51,377 nt of DNA from Oscillospiraceae bacterium (GCA_017470325.1 JAFUES010000047.1:1-51377), one strand, 5' to 3'. Shown: positions 14,292-21,923, counted from the stretch's first letter. Numbers and translations are program-made. Notes: generated by a model from the letters alone, not told the origin.

Positions 14292-16292
14292 ATGATTATT
14301 AAAAGAACTATCAAACTCGACCTCGCAATTACCGAAGAGAATCCCCTTCAGATTGGCGATCAGATTACCTGCGGAAAGTATACTGCAACCTGTCAGAAAA
14401 TGAATGGTGATAAAGCCATCTTCATGCTTGATCAGTATCTGGATAAACCTTATGAAATGAATCATGATGGCTACAATCGCGGTGGATATCCTGAGTCAGA
14501 TCTTCGAGAAGAACTCATCTCTGATTTCCAGACTGATTCGAACTTCGATTTCATTCGTGATATTCTGGTTCCTGATCAGAATGGCGATATTGTCCGAATT
14601 CCTACCGTATGCGAATTCTTTGGAGCAATCGACCCCGATTTCTATGATCTTGACGATGCTGAGCAGTGGGAGCTGATGAAGGATCGAAAGAACCGAATCG
14701 CACTGCGAGAGGACGAGCCGTATGAATGGGGATGGCTTCAGAATACGGTTAAAATTTCGGCGTCTCTCTTCGCCAATGTGGCCTCCCACGGGTTTGCGCT
14801 CTGCTACTCCGCTTCCTTCTCTCATGGGGTTCGTCCGGTCTTCTCCATCAAATGCCCGCCCCTTGTGGGCGGAGAACCCAAAGCCGAAGATGAAGTACCT
14901 GCTGTAACTACGCAGCAATTCATTCAAAATCACTACTTTGACTCCGATCATGACGCCAATGTTGCGCTTGATATTTTGAAGAATATCATTAAAGAGTCCG
15001 GAGTTGTGACAGTAGCCGACTTCAAGCATTTTTATGGATCAATACCAAAGCCTGAAACAATTTACTACGGTAAGTATTGTTATAACGGTGAATATTTTAT
15101 GACTTACGAAGAACTTGTCTGCGATGCCAACAATTTATATAAGGCTTATAAAGCCTTAATCAAAGGGAGCAAATGGAAGGAAACCATTCAGCGATTCATG
15201 CTGAACTTCCTTCCATATCTCTTTGATATCCAAGATGATTTATTAAATCGTACGCTTAAAAACGGCCAAGTTACGGAATTCATGATGTCCGAACGAGGCA
15301 AGATGCGTCCAATCACGAGTATTCCATTACCAGATAGAATCATTCGACATGTTCTTTGCGATGACGTTCTGATGCCTGAAGTTAGGCGTCATATTATTTA
15401 TGATAATGGTGCATCTGTAAAAGGCCGAGGAATCTCATTTCAAAGAAAGCGCTTTGAGATTCATCTACATAAATTCTACGAGGAACATAGACTTGATGGT
15501 TGGATTCTATTCGGAGATTTTTCAAAGTTCTATGACAATATTATTCATGAGATCGCCAAACGGGAGCTTTTAAAACTTGTTGATGACGATGAATTTGTAG
15601 CATGGCTGCTCGACATCATATTCGAGGGATTCGAAATTGATGTGTCATACATGAATGATGATGAATACTCAATGTGTCTTGAAACAACATTCAATAAACT
15701 TGAGTATCGCAATATTCCCGAAGAGCTGAAAACCGGTGAAAAATGGATGAAGAAATCCGTGAATATTGGAGATCAGCTGTCACAAGTCATCGGTATTTAT
15801 TATCCGAACCGAATTGATACCTACATAAAGTATGTTCAATCGCAAAAATACTACGGACGATATATGGATGACTTCTATCTCATCAGTCAAAGCAAAGATG
15901 AGCTTCTTGATCTGTTGGAAAATATTCGTAAGATTGCCAAAGAACTCGGAATTCACATCAATGAAAAGAAGACCCGTATTGTTCGATTTGATCATGTGTT
16001 TACATTCTTACAGGTGAAGTACAAGATCATGCCGGACGGCAGAATCTCCAAAAGACTTACGCCGAAGAAAGTTACGGCGATGCGAAGAAAACTGAAAAGA
16101 TTAGCTTTGAAGGTAGAATCCGGTGAATTGCCTTATGAAAGTATTGAAGAAATGTTTCGAAGCTGGATGGGCAGCTTTTATAAAATACTCACAAAGGATC
16201 AGCGCGTTGGTCTTATCACATTATTTGAAACATTGTTCCATAAACGGGTTTCAATTCAAAATGGAAGAATGGAATTTAACGACGATTCGTGA
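14292..16292 (+). CDS. Lectin-like domain fused to a DGR-type reverse transcriptase
   Basis: 666 residues in two parts. Residues 1-190 resemble DUF6273/C-type-lectin-like modules that serve as DGR targets, ending in SHGVRPVFSIK. Residues about 330-610 are a reverse transcriptase: MRPITSIPLPDRIIRHVL, catalytic D409 in GDFSKFYDN, GDQLSQ at 493-498 (the SQ form of motif 4 seen in DGR enzymes), the YMDD box at 524-527 and NEKKTRIV. No endonuclease, maturase or RNase H domain follows. The ATG follows GGAAGGAGC. Normally target and RT are separate genes; here they are one frame. Codon use in residues 156-186 is GC-rich and adenine-poor, unlike the rest. An alternative is a defence-type RT with a fixed sensor domain. 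Confidence 0.85.
   Translation: MIIKRTIKLDLAITEENPLQIGDQITCGKYTATCQKMNGDKAIFMLDQYLDKPYEMNHDGYNRGGYPESDLREELISDFQTDSNFDFIRDILVPDQNGDIVRIPTVCEFFGAIDPDFYDLDDAEQWELMKDRKNRIALREDEPYEWGWLQNTVKISASLFANVASHGFALCYSASFSHGVRPVFSIKCPPLVGGEPKAEDEVPAVTTQQFIQNHYFDSDHDANVALDILKNIIKESGVVTVADFKHFYGSIPKPETIYYGKYCYNGEYFMTYEELVCDANNLYKAYKALIKGSKWKETIQRFMLNFLPYLFDIQDDLLNRTLKNGQVTEFMMSERGKMRPITSIPLPDRIIRHVLCDDVLMPEVRRHIIYDNGASVKGRGISFQRKRFEIHLHKFYEEHRLDGWILFGDFSKFYDNIIHEIAKRELLKLVDDDEFVAWLLDIIFEGFEIDVSYMNDDEYSMCLETTFNKLEYRNIPEELKTGEKWMKKSVNIGDQLSQVIGIYYPNRIDTYIKYVQSQKYYGRYMDDFYLISQSKDELLDLLENIRKIAKELGIHINEKKTRIVRFDHVFTFLQVKYKIMPDGRISKRLTPKKVTAMRRKLKRLALKVESGELPYESIEEMFRSWMGSFYKILTKDQRVGLITLFETLFHKRVSIQNGRMEFNDDS
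14754..14846 (+). other. Candidate DGR variable region inside the RT gene
   Basis: From 14757 to 14846 only 5 of 90 bases on the coding strand are A. Positions that are Asn or Tyr codons (AAY/TAY) in targets of this type are here GCC, TCC, CAC, TTT, CTC, TGC, TAC, TCC, TTC and CAT: the third base stays C or T while the first two vary. This is what adenine-directed mutagenesis of AAC/AAT codons would leave. Invariant positions (GGG, GCG, GTT CGT CCG) match the conserved framework G-x-A and GVRP. Confidence 0.65.
14856..14872 (+). other. GC-rich hairpin just after the variable region
   Basis: CCGCCC, a 5-base loop and GGGCGG lie 10 bases after the candidate variable region. In the Bordetella phage DGR a similar short GC-rich hairpin after the IMH is needed for efficient retrohoming. 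The local base composition contrasts with the AT-rich surroundings. Confidence 0.6.
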
Positions 16293-16314
16293 ATCTCGGG
16301 TCTCTTAGGATAAA

Positions 16315-16357
16315 GAGCGGAGGTCACCTATGTGTAAAATCCTCCGCTCGATTTAAT
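16315..16357 (+). terminator. Terminator after the RT gene
   Basis: A perfect 9-bp stem GAGCGGAGG/CCTCCGCTC with a 17-base loop, followed by GATTTAATTT, lies 23 bases after the stop codon. The loop is long and the T tract broken, so it could alternatively be a structured RNA element. Confidence 0.55.
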
Positions 16358-16402
16358 TTACAATCCTTATATTTTTTCCTGGAAGGAAATTTTCTGAAAA
16401 CC

Positions 16403-16429
16403 TCGCAAAAAATACAGCCGTCTTAATGA
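16403..16429 (+). promoter_or_regulatory. Promoter-like module copy 6
   Basis: TCGCA 16403-16407, AAATAC 16410-16415, CTTAAT 16422-16427; fixed spacing as in the other copies. It lies in the 247-base gap between the RT gene and the 16540 gene. Confidence 0.62.
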
Positions 16430-16459
16430 AGGAGGTGGATGCTGAGTTCAGAAAGGAAG

Positions 16460-16486
16460 AGAGTCGAGTAACATCGGCTCTTTTTA
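16460..16486 (+). terminator. Attenuator-like hairpin after promoter module 6
   Basis: AGAGTCGA pairs with TCGGCTCT and is followed by TTTTT, about 50 bases after module 6 and before the 16540 gene. A 10-codon reading frame (16439-16471) after GGAGG ends inside the hairpin, the layout of a leader-peptide attenuator. The sequence resembles the hairpin at 11069-11101. Confidence 0.55.
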
Positions 16487-16539
16487 TTTCTCTCAACTTC
16501 ACCTTATTTTTATTTGTAAAACTGAAAGGAGCACAAATC

Positions 16540-17307
16540 ATGGACGAAGCTGTCAGAATCTATTCACCGAGCAGGGCATTGATTGTAACCCGGAAACAGG
16601 TTCAGCCCGATAACAAAAAGCTTGAGAGAGCGCGGCGTAGAAAAGAGAATATAGAAATCTGGCGAGAAGTTATCGCAAAACGAGAAGCAGAGATCAGAGC
16701 TTTGCAGAAAAAGTACCCGTGGTTCAACGTATTTTATAACTACCTCATGGCCGCCTGTCTTATTGCCTTGGCTTTTAGCCTTGTTTGGTGGAGATTGGAT
16801 GTCAATGCGACAAAACGGGCTTCTGCCGAATATGAGCTTCGTCTTGAGACCTTCTATGCCGAGCAGGAGCTCAAGGTTCAGGAAGAGCAGGCGGCATTAC
16901 TTGCTGCCCAGAATTCCGAGGCGGCCAGAAGAGAAGCTGAATACAACCTGATGGCAAAATTTCTTGAAGGCATCAATGGATTCGTGAAAAATCGCGGATA
17001 TTCAACGAATGACCTAATTACATATGCACAATGCCCGTTGAATCGTGTTCTCAATCCAACATTTACCTGCTCAACGCTTGAAGAGGCGATTAGGCAGGAA
17101 AACCAATGGGTTGGATTCTTTGAGAATAATCAAGTGACGGCAGAAAACTATCAGATTGCCAAAAGAGTTATTGATGATTTTTATGATAACCCTGTACGTC
17201 CCTGCGGCTATGAGTATTGCTGGACCGAATTTACAGATCACGGACTTTATCTGAAGAGTGATTTCGGACCTGCAACCTTCGATAATACCTGGAGGTATAA
17301 AGACTGA
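16540..17307 (+). CDS. Membrane-anchored coiled-coil protein, possible SleB-like tail
   Basis: 255 residues. A basic, helical N-terminus (residues 20-60) leads into one membrane helix, FYNYLMAACLIALAFSLVWW (about 68-87). A coiled coil rich in Glu/Ala follows, then a C-terminal domain. The tail NRVLNPTFTCSTLEEAIRQENQWVGF...YQIAKRVIDDFYDNPVRPC loosely resembles the Hydrolase_2 (SleB) cell-wall hydrolase fold, but catalytic residues cannot be confirmed. Start supported by GAAAGGAGCACAAATC. Its stop overlaps the integrase ATG. Confidence 0.62.
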   Translation: MDEAVRIYSPSRALIVTRKQVQPDNKKLERARRRKENIEIWREVIAKREAEIRALQKKYPWFNVFYNYLMAACLIALAFSLVWWRLDVNATKRASAEYELRLETFYAEQELKVQEEQAALLAAQNSEAARREAEYNLMAKFLEGINGFVKNRGYSTNDLITYAQCPLNRVLNPTFTCSTLEEAIRQENQWVGFFENNQVTAENYQIAKRVIDDFYDNPVRPCGYEYCWTEFTDHGLYLKSDFGPATFDNTWRYKD

Positions 17308-18344
17308 TGAAGACGCCAAAAGCTAAGAAGCTCCCTTCTGGGAACTGGAGAGTTCAGCTTCAGATCGAAGGGAAACGATATTCTTGCACAGGAGCTACTA
17401 AAAAAGATGCTGAGAATGCTGCAAAAAGACTCTATGCAGGCTTCCAAGTAGAGAAAAAGAGTGTTTTGACGGTTGGCAAAGCTATTGATAAGTATATTGA
17501 TGCTAAGGAAAAAGTCCTGTCGCCATCGACTGTGCGAGGCTACAAGACAATTCGGAAAAACCACCTTCAAAGTCTTATGGACATCAATCTTACTGAATTA
17601 ACCCCTCTGGATATTCAGCAGGCAATCAGTGCGGATCAGGCATCCGGCAAAAGCGCAAAGACTATCAAGAACGCGCATGGGCTTCTGAGCGCAATGTTAA
17701 AAGAATTCAGACCGAATTTCATCTCAAATCCGAAACTTCCACAGAAAAAGCCTCAGGAAGTAAGGATATTCTCAGAAGAAGAGATGAAAAAAGTTTGGGC
17801 AGCTTCTAAGGGATCTCCTTATGAGCTGCCTATTCTTTTGGCCTCATGGCTTGGGCTGAGACAATCGGAGATTAAAGGGCTGAAGTTCAGTGATATTCAA
17901 GACGGGCGTCTTCATATTCAGAGGGCAATTGTAAAAGGAACTAATGGCCCTGTGGAGAAAGGTACGAAGACCGTTTCTGGTGACAGATACATCAAGCTTC
18001 CAGAAACAATCGCACATCTGATTACGGATGAATATAATCACCGATTCCCGAAGATTAATCCAACCGATTATATCTGCCCGATGTCCGCAAGCGCTATTTA
18101 TGAGAACTTTATCCGCATCTGTGAGAAAGCTGGAGTAAAGCCTTGTCGCTTCCATGATCTCAGGCACTTCGCAGCATCAGAGGCTCATTCACTTGGGGTT
18201 CCAGATAAATACGCCATGCGACGAATGGGCCATGCGACCGATAACATGCTCAAGACGGTGTATCAGCATACGATGCGAGATAAAGAGGATCAGTTTGCAG
18301 ATGTGATTGATGAGCACATGGAGGAGCTGTTTAAGCAGAGCTGA
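17307..18344 (+). CDS. Tyrosine site-specific integrase of the element
   Basis: 345 residues. The N-terminal 45 residues (GNWRVQLQIEGKRYSCTGATKKDAENAAKRL) form an AP2-like arm-binding domain. A SAM-like core-binding domain follows (about 55-130), then the catalytic domain with R185 (GLRQSE), H283-x-x-R286 (HDLRH), H309 (MGHAT) and nucleophile Y319 (VYQHT). It would recombine the tRNA-Leu sites 10149-10174 and 18495-18520. The ATG overlaps the previous stop. No excisionase gene is obvious; the 86-residue HTH protein is one candidate. Confidence 0.94.
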   Translation: MKTPKAKKLPSGNWRVQLQIEGKRYSCTGATKKDAENAAKRLYAGFQVEKKSVLTVGKAIDKYIDAKEKVLSPSTVRGYKTIRKNHLQSLMDINLTELTPLDIQQAISADQASGKSAKTIKNAHGLLSAMLKEFRPNFISNPKLPQKKPQEVRIFSEEEMKKVWAASKGSPYELPILLASWLGLRQSEIKGLKFSDIQDGRLHIQRAIVKGTNGPVEKGTKTVSGDRYIKLPETIAHLITDEYNHRFPKINPTDYICPMSASAIYENFIRICEKAGVKPCRFHDLRHFAASEAHSLGVPDKYAMRRMGHATDNMLKTVYQHTMRDKEDQFADVIDEHMEELFKQS

Positions 18345-18348
18345 AATC

Positions 18349-18393
18349 CGTGTGCATTTTCGTGTGCATTTTTTGCTTGCTCGTGTGCATTTT
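18349..18393 (+). repeat. Right arm-type integrase sites (three 12-mers)
   Basis: CGTGTGCATTTT occurs exactly at 18349-18360, 18361-18372 and 18382-18393. The same sequence is at 10224-10235 with a variant at 10236-10247. They lie between the integrase stop and the core site, as expected for arm-type binding sites. Confidence 0.7.
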
Positions 18394-18455
18394 GGCATTC
18401 AAAGCTAAAAGATTAATTGCAACCTTGAAAGTTCGAAAGTGGCGTAAAAACAAGG

Positions 18456-18486
18456 AAAAACCCCAGGAACTCGATGTTTCCTGGGG
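18456..18486 (-). terminator. Element-borne terminator that now serves tRNA-Leu
   Basis: CCCCAGGAA/TTCCTGGGG forms a 9-bp stem and is followed on the minus strand by TTTTT. It lies inside the element, 8 bases beyond the CCA end of tRNA-Leu, replacing the terminator displaced to 10116-10145. Confidence 0.75.
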
Positions 18487-18494
18487 TCTCTTCT

Positions 18495-18520
18495 TGGTGC
18501 GCGAGGCGGGACTTGAACCC
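18495..18520. repeat. Right attachment repeat (attR)
   Basis: 26 bases identical to 10149-10174. On this side the repeat is part of the complete tRNA-Leu gene, so integration restored the tRNA. Confidence 0.88.
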
Positions 18521-18582
18521 GCACGCCCGGAGTGAGCACTAGAACCTGAATCTAGCGAGTCTGCCAATTCCACCACTCGCGC
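18495..18582 (-). tRNA. tRNA-Leu (CAG), integration site
   Basis: The minus strand folds as a class II tRNA with acceptor stem GCGCGAG/CTCGCGC, anticodon stem CTAGA/TCTAG and loop TTCAGGT giving anticodon CAG. It has the long variable arm of leucine tRNAs, a T arm with GTTCAAG, discriminator A and an encoded CCA. The last 26 bases are the integrase core site. Confidence 0.93.
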
Positions 18583-18601
18583 ACATTTGGAATGCTTGAT
18601 A

Positions 18602-18630
18602 ATAATAGCACCGACACCCCTGCTTGTCAA
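18602..18630 (-). promoter_or_regulatory. Promoter of tRNA-Leu
   Basis: Minus-strand TTGACA (18630-18625), a 17-base spacer and TATTAT (18607-18602), placed 20 bases before the tRNA. Confidence 0.75.
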
Positions 18631-18662
18631 GAAGTTTTTGTAAAAAACCAGTTTATTTTTTC

Positions 18663-18691
18663 TTTACTTATCGTGCCCCGAATGCTATATT
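18663..18691 (+). promoter_or_regulatory. Possible promoter of the DUF975 gene
   Basis: TTTACT (18663-18668), a 17-base spacer and TATATT (18686-18691), about 50 bases before the ATG. Confidence 0.45.
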
Positions 18692-18740
18692 GTTTGTGGT
18701 CAACAGCCCTATATTTTTCTTTCGATTGCAGGAGATCGCC

Positions 18741-19475
18741 ATGAAAATGAAACGCCCCGAATTGAAGCGGCAGGCCCGCGAGATCATCCGCCAGTCCAAC
18801 CGGAAAGTCATCTATGCCAGCATCATTTTTGTCGCTGTTACAGCGCTGTGCAGCTATCTCTCGTCAAAGCTCACCGGCGTCTCCTACGAGCAGTTTGCCC
18901 GGTACATGCAGTACATGAATGAGGGCAGTGTGAACTATGCTCTGTCCGCCCTCAATGAGATGCAGCCCTCCACCGGAGCGCAGCTGATCGCCACTGCTCT
19001 GGAGATCATGGAACTGTTTATCGGCGTAGGCTTTACCGTTTATATCTTCAATACCGTCCGCGGCCTGGGCGCGGTATACGGCAATCTGCTGGACGGCTTC
19101 GGCCCCAACATCCGCCTGGTCATTCTTCGTCTGGTCATGGGTGTGTTCATCGCGCTCTGGTCCCTGCTGTTCTTCTTCCCCGGCATTGTCGCGGCTTACC
19201 GCTACAGCATGGCCCCCTACATCATGCTGGAGCACCCGGACTATTCCATCATGGACTGCATCCGCGCCAGCAAACAGATGACCAGGGGCTATAAGGGACA
19301 GCTTTTCGTCCTGGATCTGAGCTTTCTCGGTTACATCATCCTCTCCGGGATCCCCTTCCTGGGCTACATCGTGCGCGTCTGGTACCAGCCCTATCATGAG
19401 ATCAGCTATCTGCTGTTCTATGACAAGCTCAAGCCCCTGACACAGGAACGGTACCAGTTCAACGTGAATATCTGA
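18741..19475 (+). CDS. DUF975 family membrane protein
   Basis: 244 residues with about five membrane segments. The C-terminal part (FFFPGIVAAYRYSMAPYIMLEHPDYSIMDCIRASKQMTRGYKGQLFVLDLSFLGY) is the hallmark of the DUF975 family, an integral membrane family of unknown function in Firmicutes. I use the ATG at 18741 after GCAGGAGATC rather than upstream codons in the promoter region. Single gene, closed by the terminator at 19487-19512. Confidence 0.85.
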   Translation: MKMKRPELKRQAREIIRQSNRKVIYASIIFVAVTALCSYLSSKLTGVSYEQFARYMQYMNEGSVNYALSALNEMQPSTGAQLIATALEIMELFIGVGFTVYIFNTVRGLGAVYGNLLDGFGPNIRLVILRLVMGVFIALWSLLFFFPGIVAAYRYSMAPYIMLEHPDYSIMDCIRASKQMTRGYKGQLFVLDLSFLGYIILSGIPFLGYIVRVWYQPYHEISYLLFYDKLKPLTQERYQFNVNI

Positions 19476-19486
19476 CTCAAGTACAC

Positions 19487-19512
19487 ACGCCGCCCGGGTG
19501 ACCGGGCGGCGT
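19487..19512. terminator. Bidirectional terminator
   Basis: ACGCCGCCCGG, a 4-base loop and its exact complement lie between the converging DUF975 and feoB genes. Confidence 0.8.
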
Positions 19513-19516
19513 ATTC

Positions 19517-21655
19517 TTATATCCCCAGGAGGCTGGCCGTTGCGGCGACCAGCGTACAGGCTGTCAAGCCGCCAAGAGTGGGAATCAGCGCCGCAAGCCC
19601 CGCCCATTTCCAGCTCCCTGCTTCCCGGCGGATGGTCAGCAGTGTGGTGGAACAGGGCCAGTGCAGCAGGGTAAACAGCAGGACGCAGAGAGCCGTGACT
19701 CCGGTCCAACCGTTTTGCACCAGCAGCAGCCGGATATCGGACAATGCCCCCAACTGCTGCAGGCTTCCCTGGGCAGTATAGGCCATCAGGATGATGGGCA
19801 GCACCGTCTCATTGGCGGGCAGCCCCAATAGAAAGGCCAGTAGGATCACGCCGTCCATGCCGACAAAACGCCCAAGCGGATCCAGAAGCGCAGCACAACG
19901 GGCCATCAGGCTGATCCCGTCCATCTGTATGTTGGCCATAATCCAAAGCAGCATCCCCGCAGGCAGCGCCACAGCCGCCGCCCGTCCCAACACGAACAGG
20001 GTCCGGTCCAGGAGCGAGTGCAGAAGCACGCTGCCGATCTGCGGCCTGCGGTAAGGCGGCAGCTCCAGCACGAAGGAGGAGGGCTTCCCTTTCAAGACCG
20101 TTGCCGTCAACAGCCGTGATGCCAGGAGCGTACACAGCACACTTACAAGGATCAGTCCCGTTAGCAGCAGGGCGCACAGCAGCGTATTCCAACCATCGGC
20201 AGCCGCCGCGGTGAAGAACATGCTCAGCACTGTGATCAGCATGGGGAAGCGCCCGTTGCAGGGCACGAGACTGTTGGTCAGAACGGCCAGCAGCCGTTCC
20301 CGCTCCGAGTCGATGATTCGGCAGCCAACCACACCCGCGGCGTTGCAGCCAAAGCCCATACACATGGTGAGTCCCATTTTCCCGCAGGCGCCGCAGCGCT
20401 GGAACGGCCGGTCCAAATTGAAAGCCACCCGGGGCAGATAGCCCAGATCTTCCAGAAGCGTGAACAAAGGGAAAAAGATTGCCATAGGCGGAAGCATTAC
20501 CGACACCACCCAGGCCAGCACTCTATACGCGCCATCGACAAGCAGCCCACGCAGCCAAGCAGGGGCCATCAGCAGGAGAAACAGCGTATCCAGTTTCTCC
20601 CCCATTGAAAACAGCAGGGCCGCCAGTCCATCCGATAAGTAGTTTGCCCCGGCGATGGTGATGTACAACACCAGTGCCAGCAGCAGGAGCATCAAAGGAT
20701 AGCCCGCCCAACGTCCGGTGACCAGGTGATCGATCCGCCGGTCCCGGTCGCTGTAACCCTGTTCCGGGGCGCTGATCACGCCTCGGCACAGCTTCTCCCC
20801 TGCCCGCACCAATGTCTCTGCCAGCAGATCCGACAAGGAATCACTGTCCAGTCCCTGTTCCTTCAGGTAGGCGCGCTGCCGAGACTGTTCCTCCCGCAGC
20901 GCAACGCTTTGAGACATGGCACCGTCCAGGAATCTGTCAGCCTGTTCCAAGATGCTCTCGTCCCCTTCCAGCAGCCGCAGGCTGAGCCAGCGGGGACTGA
21001 GCTTGCCGCCGCAGAGCGGGCTCACAACAGGCAGCAGTTGGGAAACCGCCATCTCCACCGTCGCAGGGTAGACAGGTTGAAAGACCGTCTCCGGCGGCTT
21101 ATCCACCACGGCGTCCAAAGCCTGCAGGAGCTGTTCGCGGCTGATCTGTTCCCGCGAGCTGATCCCGATCACCGGGATCCCCAGCCGTCCAGCCAGCAGC
21201 GGCAGATCCAGTCGGATCCCTTTCCGCCGCACTTCATCCATCAGATTGACGCACAGCAGCACTCGCGGCGTGCTTTCCATCACCTGCAGCAGCAGGTTCA
21301 TACTGCGGGGCAGGTTGGTCCCGTCACAGACCAGCACCACCGCATCCGCACCGCCGAAGCATATGAAATCCCGGGCTATTTCCTCCTCGGCCGAGCGGGC
21401 CAGCAGTGAATAGGTGCCCGGGATATCTACCATGTCATAGTTCCGTTTTTCGCTCCGGCAGCTTCCCCGGGCGTTGACCACAGTCTTGCCCGCCCAGTTG
21501 CCTGTATGCTGGCGGCTGCCGGTAAGCCGGTTGAACACGCTGCTTTTGCCCACATTGGGATTGCCCGCCAGGGCGATCGTGACGCCGTCTTCCCGGACCC
21601 TTTTTTCCGTCGTTTTGAAGGCGGCTCTGCCCGTGGTGTTCTTGGTCAGTCCCAT
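19517..21655 (-). CDS. feoB: Ferrous iron transporter B
   Basis: About 712 residues. The N-terminal G domain has GNPNVGKSS (G1), DIPG (G3) and NLMD (G4). Two Gate repeats follow in the membrane part, with a Cys in each (FQRCGACGKMGLTMCMGFGCNAAGV). It imports Fe2+. I start at the ATG at 21655, preceded by GGGAGGGC; a longer frame to 21751 would read through feoA leader sequence. It forms an operon with feoA 34 bases upstream. No feoC-like gene is seen. Confidence 0.93.
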   Translation of the reverse strand: MGLTKNTTGRAAFKTTEKRVREDGVTIALAGNPNVGKSSVFNRLTGSRQHTGNWAGKTVVNARGSCRSEKRNYDMVDIPGTYSLLARSAEEEIARDFICFGGADAVVLVCDGTNLPRSMNLLLQVMESTPRVLLCVNLMDEVRRKGIRLDLPLLAGRLGIPVIGISSREQISREQLLQALDAVVDKPPETVFQPVYPATVEMAVSQLLPVVSPLCGGKLSPRWLSLRLLEGDESILEQADRFLDGAMSQSVALREEQSRQRAYLKEQGLDSDSLSDLLAETLVRAGEKLCRGVISAPEQGYSDRDRRIDHLVTGRWAGYPLMLLLLALVLYITIAGANYLSDGLAALLFSMGEKLDTLFLLLMAPAWLRGLLVDGAYRVLAWVVSVMLPPMAIFFPLFTLLEDLGYLPRVAFNLDRPFQRCGACGKMGLTMCMGFGCNAAGVVGCRIIDSERERLLAVLTNSLVPCNGRFPMLITVLSMFFTAAAADGWNTLLCALLLTGLILVSVLCTLLASRLLTATVLKGKPSSFVLELPPYRRPQIGSVLLHSLLDRTLFVLGRAAAVALPAGMLLWIMANIQMDGISLMARCAALLDPLGRFVGMDGVILLAFLLGLPANETVLPIILMAYTAQGSLQQLGALSDIRLLLVQNGWTGVTALCVLLFTLLHWPCSTTLLTIRREAGSWKWAGLAALIPTLGGLTACTLVAATASLLGI

Positions 21656-21689
21656 CCTTGCCCTCCCTGCCGACGCTCCCGCGCTTTGC

Positions 21690-21923
21690 TCATATCCTCT
21701 CAACCCAGATACCGCCGCTGTCCTCAGCCCGCAGTGCCAAAGCGATGCCACGGATCAGGAAAGCCTTTGGACTTCCGCCGGAGCTCACGCCCAGGCACTC
21801 CACGGGTGTATCCTCGATAAGGCCGATATCCCGCAGTCGGCGGCGCATACTGCCATCCAATTCCATGGAGCGGACTTTGGCCTGCTGTCCTGTTTTCAGA
21901 TCCCGGAGCCGTAACACTTCCAT
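21690..21923 (-). CDS. feoA: FeoA family protein
   Basis: 77 residues. The SH3-like FeoA pattern is clear: LRLRDLKTGQQAKVRSMELDGSMRRRLRDIGLIEDTPVECLGVSSGGSPKAFLIRGIALALRAEDSGGIWV. FeoA is a small cytoplasmic partner needed for FeoB activity. It lies directly upstream of feoB on the same strand. Confidence 0.9.
   Translation of the reverse strand: MEVLRLRDLKTGQQAKVRSMELDGSMRRRLRDIGLIEDTPVECLGVSSGGSPKAFLIRGIALALRAEDSGGIWVERI

Larger units (their letters stand above)
10149..18520. mobile_element. Integrative element in tRNA-Leu with an RT/DGR-like gene
   Basis: The element is bounded by identical 26-bp repeats (10149-10174 and 18495-18520) that match the CCA end and T arm of tRNA-Leu. It is visibly AT-richer than its flanks. 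A tyrosine integrase lies next to the right end. Twelve annotated genes lie on the plus strand, all small except a reverse transcriptase fusion, a coiled-coil membrane protein and the integrase. No replication initiator, relaxase, FtsK, portal, terminase or capsid gene is visible. It may be a satellite that depends on another element or phage, or a degraded one. All its genes point the same way, and repeated promoter modules divide it into short units. Confidence 0.85.

Noticed and set aside
16426..16539. Longer start for the coiled-coil gene at 16426
   Set aside because: The ATG lies inside the -10 box of promoter copy 6 and the extension would read through the attenuator hairpin. The ATG at 16540 has a clear ribosome binding site.
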